Below are positions 6,549 through 14,912 of a stretch of 64,000 bases of DNA, in pieces. Both the position numbers and the translations under genes were made by a program. Every line of letters begins with the position of its first letter. Positions within the stretch are counted from its first letter, which is position 1. Below the pieces are notes generated by a model. The model was not told where the DNA came from and did not search any database. It saw only the letters and a list, made by a program, of their open reading frames with translations. This DNA comes from Flavobacteriales bacterium (GTDB lineage: Bacteria; Bacteroidota; Bacteroidia; Flavobacteriales_F; PHOS-HE28): contig CP064979.1 in NCBI GenBank assembly GCA_016699575.1, positions 2,480,001-2,544,000 on the forward strand. Direction: 5' to 3'.

Positions 6549-6911
6549 ATGAAACCCGGAGCCAACAACGAACGCGTCTTCCGCATGGCCTTCGCCAGCG
6601 TGTACCCGCACTACGTGACCAAAGTCGAGAAGAAGGGCCGCACGGTGGAAGAACTACACACCGTCATCCACTGGCTTACGGGCTACGATGAGAAGGCACT
6701 GAAGAAGGTGATCGAGAACAAGACCGACTTCAGGACCTTTTTCGCCGAAGCCCCGCGCCTGAACCCCAACGTGAGCATGATCACCGGCGTGATCTGTGGC
6801 TACCGCGTGGAGGACATCGAGGATCCGCTGATGCAAAGGCTCCGCTACCTGGACAAGCTGGTGGATGAACTGGCCAAGGGTAGGGCGATGGAGAAGATCC
6901 TGAGGAAGTGA
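6549..6911 (+). CDS. DUF2200 family protein
   Basis: 120 residues: MKPGANNERVFRMAFASVYP, then HYVTKVEKKGRTVEELHTVIHWLTGYDEKALKK and NPNVSMITGVICGYRVEDIEDPLMQRLRYLDKLVDELAKG. This is a full-length DUF2200 protein (family length about 115-120), a cytosolic protein of unknown function widespread in bacteria. It starts just after DHFR remnant copy 4, and its stop overlaps the start of the next gene (GTGA), so the two are co-transcribed. Confidence 0.88.
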   Translation: MKPGANNERVFRMAFASVYPHYVTKVEKKGRTVEELHTVIHWLTGYDEKALKKVIENKTDFRTFFAEAPRLNPNVSMITGVICGYRVEDIEDPLMQRLRYLDKLVDELAKGRAMEKILRK

Positions 6912-7405
6912 GCAAGATCATAGACATACCGGAAGGCCGAACGAACGACTACCTCATTCATGGTGTCTTCGTCGTCATCGCTGCTGGCATTTTGATGCTG
7001 GCACATTGGTCGGTTGCGATCCTCACGGCGGCTCTGGCCGTAGCTCTTTTCCTGGCCAGTTCCGGTGTCGAGATAGATGTGAAAGGAAGGCGGGCCAGGA
7101 TCTACAAGGCCTTGGGTAGGCTGCGTTCCGGGCAGTGGGTCAGCACGGAGCGGTACACGGGCATCGCGATCCATCACACCCGCGAATCGCAGGTGATGAC
7201 CAGTCGGGCTTCCCAGACCACCGTGCGTGTGCGGACCTATGACGTCCGCTTGACCACAGCCGGAGGTGAGGCTGTGCTGTTCCACGATTTCACCGACTAT
7301 GCGAAGGCCCGCAAGTGTGCAGTGGCCATGGCCGAAGGTTGGAAGCTGGAACTGACGGATGAAGTGCAGGAGCGGCGGCAAAGGGCGCAAGGCAGAATAC
7401 GATGA
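6908..7405 (+). CDS. Hypothetical membrane protein
   Basis: 165 residues from a GTG at 6908 that overlaps the DUF2200 stop (GTGA). A hydrophobic hairpin of two membrane helices (about residues 17-50: GVFVVIAAGILMLAHWSVAILTAA... ) is followed by a soluble domain with VRVRTYDVRLTTAGGEAVLFHDFTDYAKARK. The layout (two N-terminal helices, then a PH-like beta-rich domain) resembles small YcxB/PH-like membrane proteins, but I do not recognise a family. Translationally coupled to DUF2200. Confidence 0.7.
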   Translation: MSKIIDIPEGRTNDYLIHGVFVVIAAGILMLAHWSVAILTAALAVALFLASSGVEIDVKGRRARIYKALGRLRSGQWVSTERYTGIAIHHTRESQVMTSRASQTTVRVRTYDVRLTTAGGEAVLFHDFTDYAKARKCAVAMAEGWKLELTDEVQERRQRAQGRIR

Positions 7406-7441
7406 CACCAGCGGAAAGTCGATGGTGAAGATCCCGAGGAA

Positions 7442-7989
7442 ATGAGCAAGACCACCAACATCATCGCGCTAGGTGCATGCCTGCTGGGCAACACCATTGC
7501 CGCTCAACAGATCTTTCCGTCCCGGAGTTCGGAGCGCCCGGAGAAGGGTGGCCCGCCGAGGTGGAGGAGCACTACCAACCGATCACCACGGACACCACCT
7601 TGCTCTTCCATAAGCCGTGGTTGGTTTGGCAATGCACATGTGGTTGGCCCATCGACTATGAGTTCTACTACGACATCGACTTCCGTACCGCGCGCCAATG
7701 CTGGGGCCGCAAGGAGGTCTTCGATCGTGTGGAGGTGAACGGTCAATACGGTTTCATGCAGCGCGGGCTCGGTGAACTCCATGCCACTCTGGAACCGATC
7801 GGCAATGGGTTCCTCTACACCGAGGTGCGCGTCGATAGCCTCGGTGATGAGTTGCCCTTGCGCACCGTGCAACTTGTCTGGGACACAGACAGCGTGCTGC
7901 ATACGGATACGGCCGCCGTGGGTGCGTGGGGGTATGAAGGCTTGGTGACGCGGATCACGCGCTACGTGGAGCTGAGGTCGTTGCGATAA
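7442..7989 (+). pseudogene. Hypothetical secreted protein, apparently frameshifted near its signal peptide
   Basis: The ATG at 7442 gives a good signal peptide (MSKTTNIIALGACLLGNTIA, then AQQ), but that frame then becomes low-complexity and ends at 7738. The plausible mature protein is in the frame one base earlier, open from before 7477 to 7989: DLSVPEFGAPGEGWPAEVEE, HKPWLVWQCTCGWPIDYEFYYDIDF and so on. A one-base deletion (or two-base insertion) between about 7500 and 7540 would join them. Either a recent pseudogene or an assembly error. Function of the 170-residue body is unknown. Confidence 0.55.
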
Positions 7990-7991
7990 CC

Positions 7992-8549
7992 CTACCGCTT
8001 CACCTCATACTTCAACGCCACCGCGCCAGACCCGAACTCCTCCCGGCCCAACAGGTTCAAATCCACCATCTTGGAAAGTCCCGCGAACAAGGTGGGCCCA
8101 CGACCAACGATCCGGGGATGCACCACGATCTGGTACTCATCAATGAGGCCCATCTCGGTGAGGGCCATGGCGAGTTGCACGCCGCCCACACCGATGCCTT
8201 TGCCCGGCTGCTGCTTGAGTTGTTCAACGAATGTGCGCAGATCACCACGCACCATTTCGGTGTTCCACTCGGCGGTATCCACGGTGCTTGATACGAGGTA
8301 CTTCTTCGCCGCGTCCATCGTCTTCGCGAAGGGTTGCATCCATTCCGGCATCCAGTCGGGCCAGACGCCATTCGGTGGCAAACGCCACGCGCTCTCCATC
8401 AGCTCATAGGTGTTCCGCCCCAGGAGCATGGCATCGGTCCCTGCGATGTACGCTTCCGCGTTGCGGTGCAGGTCCGCGTCCGGGATCCCCACCGTGTGGT
8501 CGTAGCAGCCGTCGAGGGTGACGTTGATGGAGAAACGGAGGGGGCGCAT
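7992..8549 (-). CDS. Dihydrofolate reductase family protein (RibD C-terminal-like)
   Basis: 185 residues from ATG at 8549 (MRPLRFSINVTLDGCYDHTV); the longer frame upstream is not family-like. Motifs: INVTLDGCYDH near the N-terminus, DAMLLGRNTYELMESAW at about 50, KKYLVSSTVDTAEWNT, GKGIGVGGVQLAMALTEMGLIDEYQIVVHPRIVGRGPTLF. These match the RibD_C/DHFR-like NADPH-dependent reductase fold; the physiological substrate of such stand-alone proteins is generally unknown. It is a paralogue of the family whose 5' ends are scattered at 2862-6542, but its own N-terminus differs from those copies. Same strand as the gene ending 12 nt upstream. Confidence 0.9.
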   Translation of the reverse strand: MRPLRFSINVTLDGCYDHTVGIPDADLHRNAEAYIAGTDAMLLGRNTYELMESAWRLPPNGVWPDWMPEWMQPFAKTMDAAKKYLVSSTVDTAEWNTEMVRGDLRTFVEQLKQQPGKGIGVGGVQLAMALTEMGLIDEYQIVVHPRIVGRGPTLFAGLSKMVDLNLLGREEFGSGAVALKYEVKR

Positions 8550-8560
8550 GATGCTCTGAG

Positions 8561-8956
8561 CTAGGCGTTCTCTTCTTCGTACTGGTTGAACCGGATAACG
8601 TCCTGGTGCACGCCGTAAACCATTTGAGCACGATCGGTGGGGTTGAACCAGTAGTGCATCCACCCGTTGTCCATTCGGCGTTCCCAGTTCTCCAGTGGGC
8701 CGTACCGGTTCAAGTGGGCCTCTACCTTTTGCACCCGTCCGGCTTCCGATCCCCGCCCTACCGGATCGTCATACCACACCGAACCCACAACGTCGCCTTT
8801 GGGATAGACGGCCATTTGGAACGACGCTGTTTCGATCAGGTAGCATGGCTCTTCATCGGAGGTGTCAAGAAGCGGTTCCCCAAATCGCTCAAGAGCCATC
8901 AACGCCTCGTTCAAGGGCGAACCAAGTGGAATGTGTGGAGTCTCCAGCTCTATCAT
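8561..8956 (-). CDS. Hypothetical protein
   Basis: 131 residues: starts MIELETPHIPLGSPLNEALM, rich in acidic and aromatic residues, with VGSVWYDDPVGRG, LENWERRMDNGWMHYWFNPTDRAQMVYGVHQDVIRFNQYEEENA at the C-terminus. No signal peptide or membrane segment. Upstream of the DHFR-like gene with a gap of 11 nt, suggesting co-transcription. I do not recognise a family; size and composition would fit an immunity or SMI1-like protein, but that is only a guess. Confidence 0.7.
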   Translation of the reverse strand: MIELETPHIPLGSPLNEALMALERFGEPLLDTSDEEPCYLIETASFQMAVYPKGDVVGSVWYDDPVGRGSEAGRVQKVEAHLNRYGPLENWERRMDNGWMHYWFNPTDRAQMVYGVHQDVIRFNQYEEENA

Positions 8957-9029
8957 GAATGCGCTACTCGTTCAATCGCCGCCTTGATCACGCCGTCCAG
9001 TGCGATGTGATCGATCATTCGGATCGCCC

Positions 9030-9437
9030 TCATGTATGTGCCTCCACTTTTGCCGATGTGCTGTCGTGAAGATTGGTGACCACTAAACGCCGACCATCAG
9101 CAAACGTGAGTGTGAATTCAACGGACGCACCATCCTCGTGAAGTGACATGTCCGTTACTGGGATGCCTACAAGACCGAAGTCGTCGCCGACAGCGCGATG
9201 TGGATAGGACCAGCCTTCTTCAGGAACTGACCAGGGCTTGGGTTCGTGCGATTGGATCTTCCAGTGAACGGTGCCAGCGTCAAGAACAAGGCGGTGCCAC
9301 TGTCCCGCGCACTTGAGGAACACCGCGTTCGCATCGCATACAAGTTGACCAGAAAAAACGAACGACTCCGCCACGATCGCCTCGAGAGCCTGTCCGACAA
9401 GATCAGGCTGGGTACCGAAGACATTGAGGCTGGGCAT
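9030..9437 (-). CDS. Hypothetical protein (irregular Imm-like)
   Basis: 135 residues from ATG at 9437, 8 nt downstream of the VOC gene stop. Sequence MPSLNVFGTQPDLVGQALEA, then FVFSGQLVCDANAVFLKCAGQWHRLVLDAGTVHWK and SLHEDGASVEFTLTFADGRRLVVTNLHDSTSAK. The second half looks like a beta-sandwich with alternating hydrophobics. No signal peptide. Family unknown; co-transcribed with the VOC protein on spacing grounds. Confidence 0.65.
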   Translation of the reverse strand: MPSLNVFGTQPDLVGQALEAIVAESFVFSGQLVCDANAVFLKCAGQWHRLVLDAGTVHWKIQSHEPKPWSVPEEGWSYPHRAVGDDFGLVGIPVTDMSLHEDGASVEFTLTFADGRRLVVTNLHDSTSAKVEAHT

Positions 9438-9445
9438 TGCGATTA

Positions 9446-9802
9446 CTACTTCGGCTCCCACAGCTCGATCTTGTTCCCCTCCGGATCGTACACCCACGCG
9501 AAGCGGCCGTAGTCCTCGTCCTGGCGCTTGGGGTCGATGCGCACACCCTCGGCCTCGAGTTTCTTCAGCAGACCATCGATGTCCTGCACGCGCAGGTTCA
9601 GCATGAACTGCTGCTTGTCGTTGCCGAAGTAGTCGCTGTCGCGCTTGAAGGGCGAGAACACCGTGGGCCCGGCATCCTGCTGCCAGATCCAGCCGTGCTG
9701 CTCATCGTTGATGCCGAAGTGGTGGTTGTACCAAGCGGCCAGCGCCTTGTGGTCGTCCGCGCGGAAGAAGAATCCGCCGATGCCGGTGACGTGTCGGGAC
9801 AT
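9446..9802 (-). CDS. VOC family protein (glyoxalase/bleomycin resistance fold)
   Basis: 118 residues from ATG at 9802 (MSRHVTGIGGFFFRADDHKA). It has the paired beta-alpha-beta-beta-beta modules of the vicinal oxygen chelate superfamily: LAAWYNHHFGI after the first strand, GPTVFSPF, QFMLNLRVQDIDGLLKKLEAEGV in the second module and FAWVYDPEGNKIELWEPK, where the terminal Glu is the usual metal ligand. Substrate unknown; could be a lyase, dioxygenase or binding protein. First gene of a minus-strand group with the gene at 9030-9437; divergent from another VOC gene at 9872. Confidence 0.92.
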   Translation of the reverse strand: MSRHVTGIGGFFFRADDHKALAAWYNHHFGINDEQHGWIWQQDAGPTVFSPFKRDSDYFGNDKQQFMLNLRVQDIDGLLKKLEAEGVRIDPKRQDEDYGRFAWVYDPEGNKIELWEPK

Positions 9803-9837
9803 GGGATGGGGTTCAGTACGACCAAGGTACGCGGGGG

Positions 9838-9845
9838 TAGCTTTG
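9838..9845 (+). promoter_or_regulatory. TAGCTTTG -7 promoter element
   Basis: TAGCTTTG exactly fits the Bacteroidota TAnnTTTG box and lies 26 nt upstream of the ATG at 9872 in the gap between two divergent VOC genes. Confidence 0.5.
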
Positions 9846-9871
9846 GGCACCCGCTCAACCGGATTTAACCC

Positions 9872-10297
9872 ATGCAACCCCGCCTCTCCTTCATCACACT
9901 CGGCGTCGTCGATCTCTAACGTTCGAAGCACTTCTACAACGATGTGTTGGGTTGGACACCCTTCCAAGACAGCGGCGGCATCGTCATGTACAAGCTCAAC
10001 GGCATGGTGCTTTCGCTTTACCCGCAGCACGAGCTGATGGAAGATGCCACGGGCGCCGATGACGCAAAAGGCTCTCGCTTCACCCTTGCGCAGTGCATGC
10101 GTTCTGCGGAAGAAGTGGATACGTGTTTCGCGGACTTGAAGAAGCACGGCGCCACCATCACCAAGATGCCCGAGAAGGTGTTCTGGGGTGGCTACAGCGG
10201 CTACTTCGCCGATCCCGATGGGCACCTGTGGGAGATCGCGCACAACCCCGTCCTGGAGATGGATGCCGCGGGCAATGTGGTGGGGAAGAAAGCCTGA
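9872..10297 (+). pseudogene. VOC family protein with in-frame TAA at codon 16
   Basis: The ATG at 9872 encodes MQPRLSFITLGVVDL, then TAA at 9917-9919, and the same frame continues RSKHFYNDVLGWTPFQDSGG to the end at 10297, closing with GYFADPDGHLWEIAHNP. Family members read LGVxDLExSxxFYxxxLGW at this point, so a single G-to-T change (GAA to TAA) explains the stop. Everything else is intact. A restart at an internal ATG (9986 or later) would lose the first beta-alpha unit. It is therefore a one-mutation pseudogene or a sequencing error. Confidence 0.8.
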
Positions 10298-10309
10298 CCC
10301 GTCCCACCT

Positions 10310-12460
10310 TTAGTTCACTACCAGCTTCCGCACGGCGGTGCCTTTGGCGGTGGCTACCTCAACATGGTAAACCCCGGCGCCCAAACCGGTGAGATCGAAC
10401 GCTTCGGTATGGCCGGGATCCTGCCAGCGCCGCGCTTCACGACCGCTCTGATCGAGCAAGCGCACGCGAAGCAGCGTGGCGTCCGCGGAGATCATGAACT
10501 GATCGTGCGCAGGCACCGGCCACACGCGCACGTCCAGTGGTGCTGGTGCTGGACCGGTGCTGGTGGTGGCATCCTGCAGCCCGATCACGGACATCTTGTT
10601 GCTGTCCATGTTCAACGCGAACACGAAGCGGCCGTTCGGGTGGCGTGCCAGGCCGAAGGCATACTCCGCTTGCGTGCCCACGGTGGTGAGCGTTGAGCGG
10701 ATGTAAGGGATCTCCAACGGGATGGAGTCCGGCGCAACCCATTGCTCGAAGTCCGGCATGGCGATCACGGTCACATTGCCCTTGTTCACCTCGGCGCTGC
10801 AGCACGCATCCCATGTTGGTGCGAAGCAGCACGTCATGCCCCAGTTCGACGCGTAGAGGTACTGGCCATCGGCGCCGATGGTAAGGATGTCCTCGGTGCC
10901 GGCTCCGGTCTGCAGGCGTGCGATCACTTCATGGTCCGCGGTGCGGATCACCGAGATATGGTCGTAGCTGAAGTCGAAACCGAAGTTGGCGCACAGGATG
11001 TACTTGCCATCGGGCGTGGGGAAGATGGCTTGCGGCCAGTAGTCCACCGGCACAGTATCCACCACTTGGTAGGTCGCCAGGTCCACAACGCTCACCGTTG
11101 CGCTGCTCCAGTCGGACACGTACAGCAGACTGTCGTTCACGGAGGTGCAGATGTTGCGCGGATGCTGGCCCACAGGCACCGTTGCAAGCACCTGCCACGT
11201 GTTGGCATCAATGACCGAAACCGCATTCCCGTTCTGGCACGAGACGAACACGCGCTGGCCATTGTGAGCGGTCCACATCTTCAACGGGCCTATGGAAACG
11301 GGTATCGTTTGCACCACCGTATTGCTGGCCACTTCGATCACTTGCACGGCGTTCAGGGTGAAGTTGGCCACGAAGACGTGCAGGTTGTCTGCAGAGGGCG
11401 AACAGCTGTAGGCCAGACCACCCACGTTGATGATGGTGGTGCTCCAGGTGCCGGCGTCGAGCCCTTGCAGGTCAACCACGGTAACGGTGGCACCCGAACC
11501 GATGAACGCCTTTGACCCATCAGGCAATACGCACATGCCGCGCGGTGTGGAGCCGGTGGTTATGTTGAAGAGCAGGCTGTCGGGGTAGGCACCGTTGTGC
11601 AAGTGCGACAGTGGGTCGGGGTCGAGGCCGCCCGGGCAATCATTGGTGCCGATCCAATGGTCGGGTATGCAGTGGCCCATGCAATCGGTGGTGCCGGGGG
11701 GGCATGTGCCGTACTGGCACGAACCATCGTCCACGGTAGCGTGCTCGTAGTAGTTCAACGCGGCGGGGTCCATGCAGCCCTCCACCACGCAATCGCCACC
11801 GTCGTAGTTGTACGCGGGGCAGTCGAGCAGTAGGTCGCCCACTTCCCAGCTACCTGCCGTCCACAGGCCGTTGTTGCAGTGCCAGTCGTTCACGTAGCTC
11901 ATCACCTCCAGCGAATCGAGGCACGCGCCGGTGCAGTCGGCCAGCTGCCCGGGAGGGCAGGGGCCGAAGTAGCAACTGCCGTCATCCACCGTGGCCACCG
12001 GATTGTAGTTGGTAGCTGTGCTGTCCATACAACCGGGACCAACGCAATCGCCACCATCGTAGTTGAACTGCGCGCACAGGAAATCGCTGGGGAAGTCCCA
12101 TCCGTTGTCGCAGATACCGTCGCCCACCCACGTGGCGGGGAAGCAGTTGCCGTTGCAGTCGGGGATCTCGCCGGGCGGGCAGGGATCATAGATGCAGCTG
12201 CCATCATCGACGGTCGCCGTGGGATTGTAGTTCACCGCCGTGGTGTCCATGCAGCCCGGGCCTATGCAGTCGCCGCCGTCCCAATTGAACTGGGCACAGA
12301 GGAAATTGCCTGGGCTAGCCCAGCCATCGTCGCATACGCCGTCGCCCACCCAGTTGGCGGGTTGGCAAGCGCCATCGCAATCGGGGATCTGACCGAAGGG
12401 GCATTGCCCTGCTACAGGTGCCAGGTACAAGCACAGGATCAGAGTGAACGGGTTCCGCAT
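10310..12460 (-). CDS. T9SS protein with Notch (LNR)-like repeats and YVTN beta-propeller
   Basis: 716 residues from ATG at 12460, which opens into a signal peptide (MRNPFTLILCLYLAPVAGQ). Residues about 20-270 contain three or four Cys-rich units of the form PDC.G.C.PA.WVGDG.CD.GW..P..FLCAQFN.DGGDC, each followed by GCMD..A.NYNP.ATVDDGSC. The first part matches the Lin-12/Notch repeat (six Cys plus Asp/Asn), the second the common 'DGSC' repeat. About 290-600 are YVTN-type propeller repeats (GSKAFIGSGATVTVVDL, LYVSDWSSATVSVVDLATYQVV). The C-terminus (WPVPAHDQFMIS...GAGVYHVEV...KLVVN) is a type A T9SS sorting domain. Predicted surface or released; ligand unknown. Confidence 0.88.
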   Translation of the reverse strand: MRNPFTLILCLYLAPVAGQCPFGQIPDCDGACQPANWVGDGVCDDGWASPGNFLCAQFNWDGGDCIGPGCMDTTAVNYNPTATVDDGSCIYDPCPPGEIPDCNGNCFPATWVGDGICDNGWDFPSDFLCAQFNYDGGDCVGPGCMDSTATNYNPVATVDDGSCYFGPCPPGQLADCTGACLDSLEVMSYVNDWHCNNGLWTAGSWEVGDLLLDCPAYNYDGGDCVVEGCMDPAALNYYEHATVDDGSCQYGTCPPGTTDCMGHCIPDHWIGTNDCPGGLDPDPLSHLHNGAYPDSLLFNITTGSTPRGMCVLPDGSKAFIGSGATVTVVDLQGLDAGTWSTTIINVGGLAYSCSPSADNLHVFVANFTLNAVQVIEVASNTVVQTIPVSIGPLKMWTAHNGQRVFVSCQNGNAVSVIDANTWQVLATVPVGQHPRNICTSVNDSLLYVSDWSSATVSVVDLATYQVVDTVPVDYWPQAIFPTPDGKYILCANFGFDFSYDHISVIRTADHEVIARLQTGAGTEDILTIGADGQYLYASNWGMTCCFAPTWDACCSAEVNKGNVTVIAMPDFEQWVAPDSIPLEIPYIRSTLTTVGTQAEYAFGLARHPNGRFVFALNMDSNKMSVIGLQDATTSTGPAPAPLDVRVWPVPAHDQFMISADATLLRVRLLDQSGREARRWQDPGHTEAFDLTGLGAGVYHVEVATAKGTAVRKLVVN

Positions 12461-12614
12461 GATGATCGAATGTAACCGACGGATCGGGTCCTGGCGGCCT
12501 GCCCCAATCCAACATCCTTGGTTTGACAACGATCGTTGTGGGCAGGGGCGAAGGCTTGCCTGGGCTCCATCTTTACACCGAACCGACCGTCCCACGAACA
12601 GCGGTCCATCGCAC

Positions 12615-13016
12615 GTGAGCAACGCCACAACTGCACCTCGCCTTACTTTCAGCAAGCAGGAGCGCCTATGCGGCAAGCTCCGCATCGAAAGCGTGGTGAA
12701 GCAGGGCAAGGCCATCAATGAACCGCCGTTCAGGCTCATCGGCCTGCCCATGGAGATGCCCAAGGGCGTGCAGGCGCAGATCACCTTCGCCGTGCCCAAG
12801 CGCAACGTGCCCTTGGCCGTGGACCGCAACCGCACCAAACGCCGCATGCGCGAGGCCTATCGGCTGGAGAAGCCTGTCCTTTTCAGCACGTTGAAAGAGC
12901 GCAACCTGAACCTTGCGTGGCTCATCGTGTACCAAGGTCGCGCCGTGCCAACATGGGATAACACGCGCAGCAAAATATCCCGGTGCATCCACCGTTGGCT
13001 CGAAGTGCATGGCTAA
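12615..13016 (+). CDS. rnpA: Ribonuclease P protein component
   Basis: 133 residues from a GTG at 12615; the longer open frame upstream overlaps the divergent T9SS gene and is not RnpA-like. RnpA binds the RNase P RNA and helps process tRNA 5' ends. Family features are LTFSKQERLCGKLRIESVVK near the N-terminus, FAVPKRNVPLAVDRNRTKRRMREAYRL (the RNR signature, positions about 65-90) and LAWLIVYQG. Its end overlaps the yidD start by 8 nt, the conserved rnpA-yidD pairing. rpmH is not immediately upstream. Confidence 0.95.
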   Translation: MSNATTAPRLTFSKQERLCGKLRIESVVKQGKAINEPPFRLIGLPMEMPKGVQAQITFAVPKRNVPLAVDRNRTKRRMREAYRLEKPVLFSTLKERNLNLAWLIVYQGRAVPTWDNTRSKISRCIHRWLEVHG

Positions 13017-13260
13017 TCCCGTGGCATACCTGATGATCGGCCTGGTGAGGGTTTACCAGTACACCCTCAGCCCCTTGCTGCCCGGCGAATGCCGGTACGC
13101 ACCCAGCTGTTCGCATTACGGTGTTGAGGCCTTGAAAAAACACGGTGCACTGAAGGGCGGCTGGCTCACCCTGAAACGTTTTCTTTCCTGTCATCCTTGG
13201 GGCGGCCACGGCTACGACCCCGTTCCACAACCACGTAACCAACGCGCAAAACCAACATGA
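13009..13260 (+). CDS. yidD: Membrane protein insertion efficiency factor YidD
   Basis: 83 residues from ATG at 13009, inside the end of rnpA. The signature LVRVYQYTLSPLLPGECRYA followed by PSCSHYGVEALKKHGALKGGWLTLKRFLSCHPWGGHGYDPVP covers the whole Haemolytic/YidD domain with its conserved Cys residues. YidD is a small inner-membrane-associated protein that helps YidC insert membrane proteins. The stop overlaps the next gene's ATG (ATGA), so translation is coupled across three genes. Confidence 0.95.
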   Translation: MANPVAYLMIGLVRVYQYTLSPLLPGECRYAPSCSHYGVEALKKHGALKGGWLTLKRFLSCHPWGGHGYDPVPQPRNQRAKPT

Positions 13261-14906
13261 AGCGCACCATCAAACGCACCCTCGTCATCGGCTCCATCGC
13301 CATCGTCGGCGGCCTCGGCATCGCTGCCGGCGACAACTACTTCGAGATCAGCAAGAACATCGAGGTCTTCACCGAGGTGTACAAGGAGCTGAACATCTAC
13401 TACGTGGACGAAGTGAACCCGGGTGAGATCATGAAGACGGGCATCGACGCGATGCTCACCTCGCTCGACCCCTACACGGACTACATCCCGGAAAGCGACA
13501 TCGAGGAGTACCGCTTCCAGACCACCGGCCAGTACGGTGGCATCGGTGCGTTGATCAAAACGCAGGGCGAGAAGGTGCTCGTCAGCGAACCCTACGAGAC
13601 GTTCCCAGCGGCCAACGCCGGGTTCCGCGCCGGTGACGAGATCATCAGCGTGGACGGCAGGAAGGTGAGCGGCATGGACACCGAGGGCGCCAGCAAGCTC
13701 CTGAAAGGCCAGGCGGGCACTCAAGTGAAGATCGTGACCCGTCGCGCCGGCGTGGAAACGGAGCACTCGCTCACGCGCATGGAGATCAAGATCCCCGACG
13801 TGCCCTACAAGGGCTTCGTGGACGAAGCGAACAAGGTGGGCTACGTGAAGCTGAACGGGTTCACGGCCACGGCTGGCCTCGATGTGCGCAACGCCATGAA
13901 GGAGCTGAAGGAACAGGGCATGCAGAAGATGGTGCTCGACCTGCGCGGCAACGGCGGTGGCCTGTTGCGCGAGGCGGTCAACATCGTGAACCTCTTCGTG
14001 CCGAAGGGCGAGAAGGTGGTGGAAACGAAAGGCAAGATCGCCGAGTGGGACAAGAGCTACAGCACCCTGAGCGATGCACTGGACGCAACCGTGCCCTTGG
14101 TAGTGATCGTGGACGAGGGCAGCGCCAGCGCCAGCGAGATCGTTGCAGGAGCCTTGCAGGACCTGGACCGTGCGGTGATCCTCGGCGACCGTACCTATGG
14201 CAAGGGCTTGGTGCAGCAAACGCGAGACATCGTGTACAACAACAAGGTGAAGGTGACGGTGGCCAAGTACTACATCCCCAGCGGCCGCTGCATCCAGAAG
14301 ATCGACTACGCGCACCGCGACAGCTCGGGCAGGGCCATCAACGTGGCCGACAGTGCCATCAAGGCGTTCAAGACGAAGAACGGCAGGCCCGTGTTCGACG
14401 GTCGCGGCATCGCTCCGGATGTGGCCATGGACGAGCCCGAGATGGCCAAGGTGGTCGGTGGTCTCGCTTCGAAGGACCTCTTCTTCGAGTACGCGAACAA
14501 GTACCGTGCGGAGCACGACACCATTCCGGCGCCGGAGCAGTTCATCATCACCGATGCCATCTACAACGACTTCCTCGCCTTCGTGAAGAACAAGGATTTC
14601 TCCTACGAGACGGAGAGCAACGACGCGTTGGACGAACTGGTGGAGGCCGCTAAACGTGAACGCTACTACGAACATTCGGAGAAGGCCATCGAAGCGTTGA
14701 AGGCCGAGCTGAAGCCGAACAAGGAAGAGGAACTGCGCCGCTTCCGCGATGACGTGGCCGAAGTGCTGCGCGGCGAGATCGTGAGCCGTTATGGCCTGCA
14801 GACCGCACGTTACCGAGCAGCGTTGGCCGGTGACCCGTACTTGAAGCGCGCGCTTGAAGTGCTCAATACAGGCGGCACCACGGACATCCTCAGCGGCAAG
14901 AAGTAG
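13257..14906 (+). CDS. S41 family C-terminal-processing peptidase
   Basis: 549 residues from ATG at 13257. N-terminal membrane anchor or signal (LVIGSIAIVGGLGIAA, residues 8-23), then the S41 N-terminal helical region (NIEVFTEVYKELNIYYVDEV), a PDZ domain (about 85-170: GQYGGIGALI ... GFRAGDEIISVDGRKVSG) and the protease core. The catalytic Ser lies in DEGSASASEIVAGALQD and the Lys in DRTYGKGLVQQ, as in CtpA/Prc. The C-terminal 150 residues are charged helices. Periplasmic processing or degradation of proteins is the expected role. Couples to yidD (ATGA) and is followed after 6 nt by an O-antigen ligase. Confidence 0.95.
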   Translation: MKRTIKRTLVIGSIAIVGGLGIAAGDNYFEISKNIEVFTEVYKELNIYYVDEVNPGEIMKTGIDAMLTSLDPYTDYIPESDIEEYRFQTTGQYGGIGALIKTQGEKVLVSEPYETFPAANAGFRAGDEIISVDGRKVSGMDTEGASKLLKGQAGTQVKIVTRRAGVETEHSLTRMEIKIPDVPYKGFVDEANKVGYVKLNGFTATAGLDVRNAMKELKEQGMQKMVLDLRGNGGGLLREAVNIVNLFVPKGEKVVETKGKIAEWDKSYSTLSDALDATVPLVVIVDEGSASASEIVAGALQDLDRAVILGDRTYGKGLVQQTRDIVYNNKVKVTVAKYYIPSGRCIQKIDYAHRDSSGRAINVADSAIKAFKTKNGRPVFDGRGIAPDVAMDEPEMAKVVGGLASKDLFFEYANKYRAEHDTIPAPEQFIITDAIYNDFLAFVKNKDFSYETESNDALDELVEAAKRERYYEHSEKAIEALKAELKPNKEEELRRFRDDVAEVLRGEIVSRYGLQTARYRAALAGDPYLKRALEVLNTGGTTDILSGKK

Positions 14907-14912
14907 GACCTG

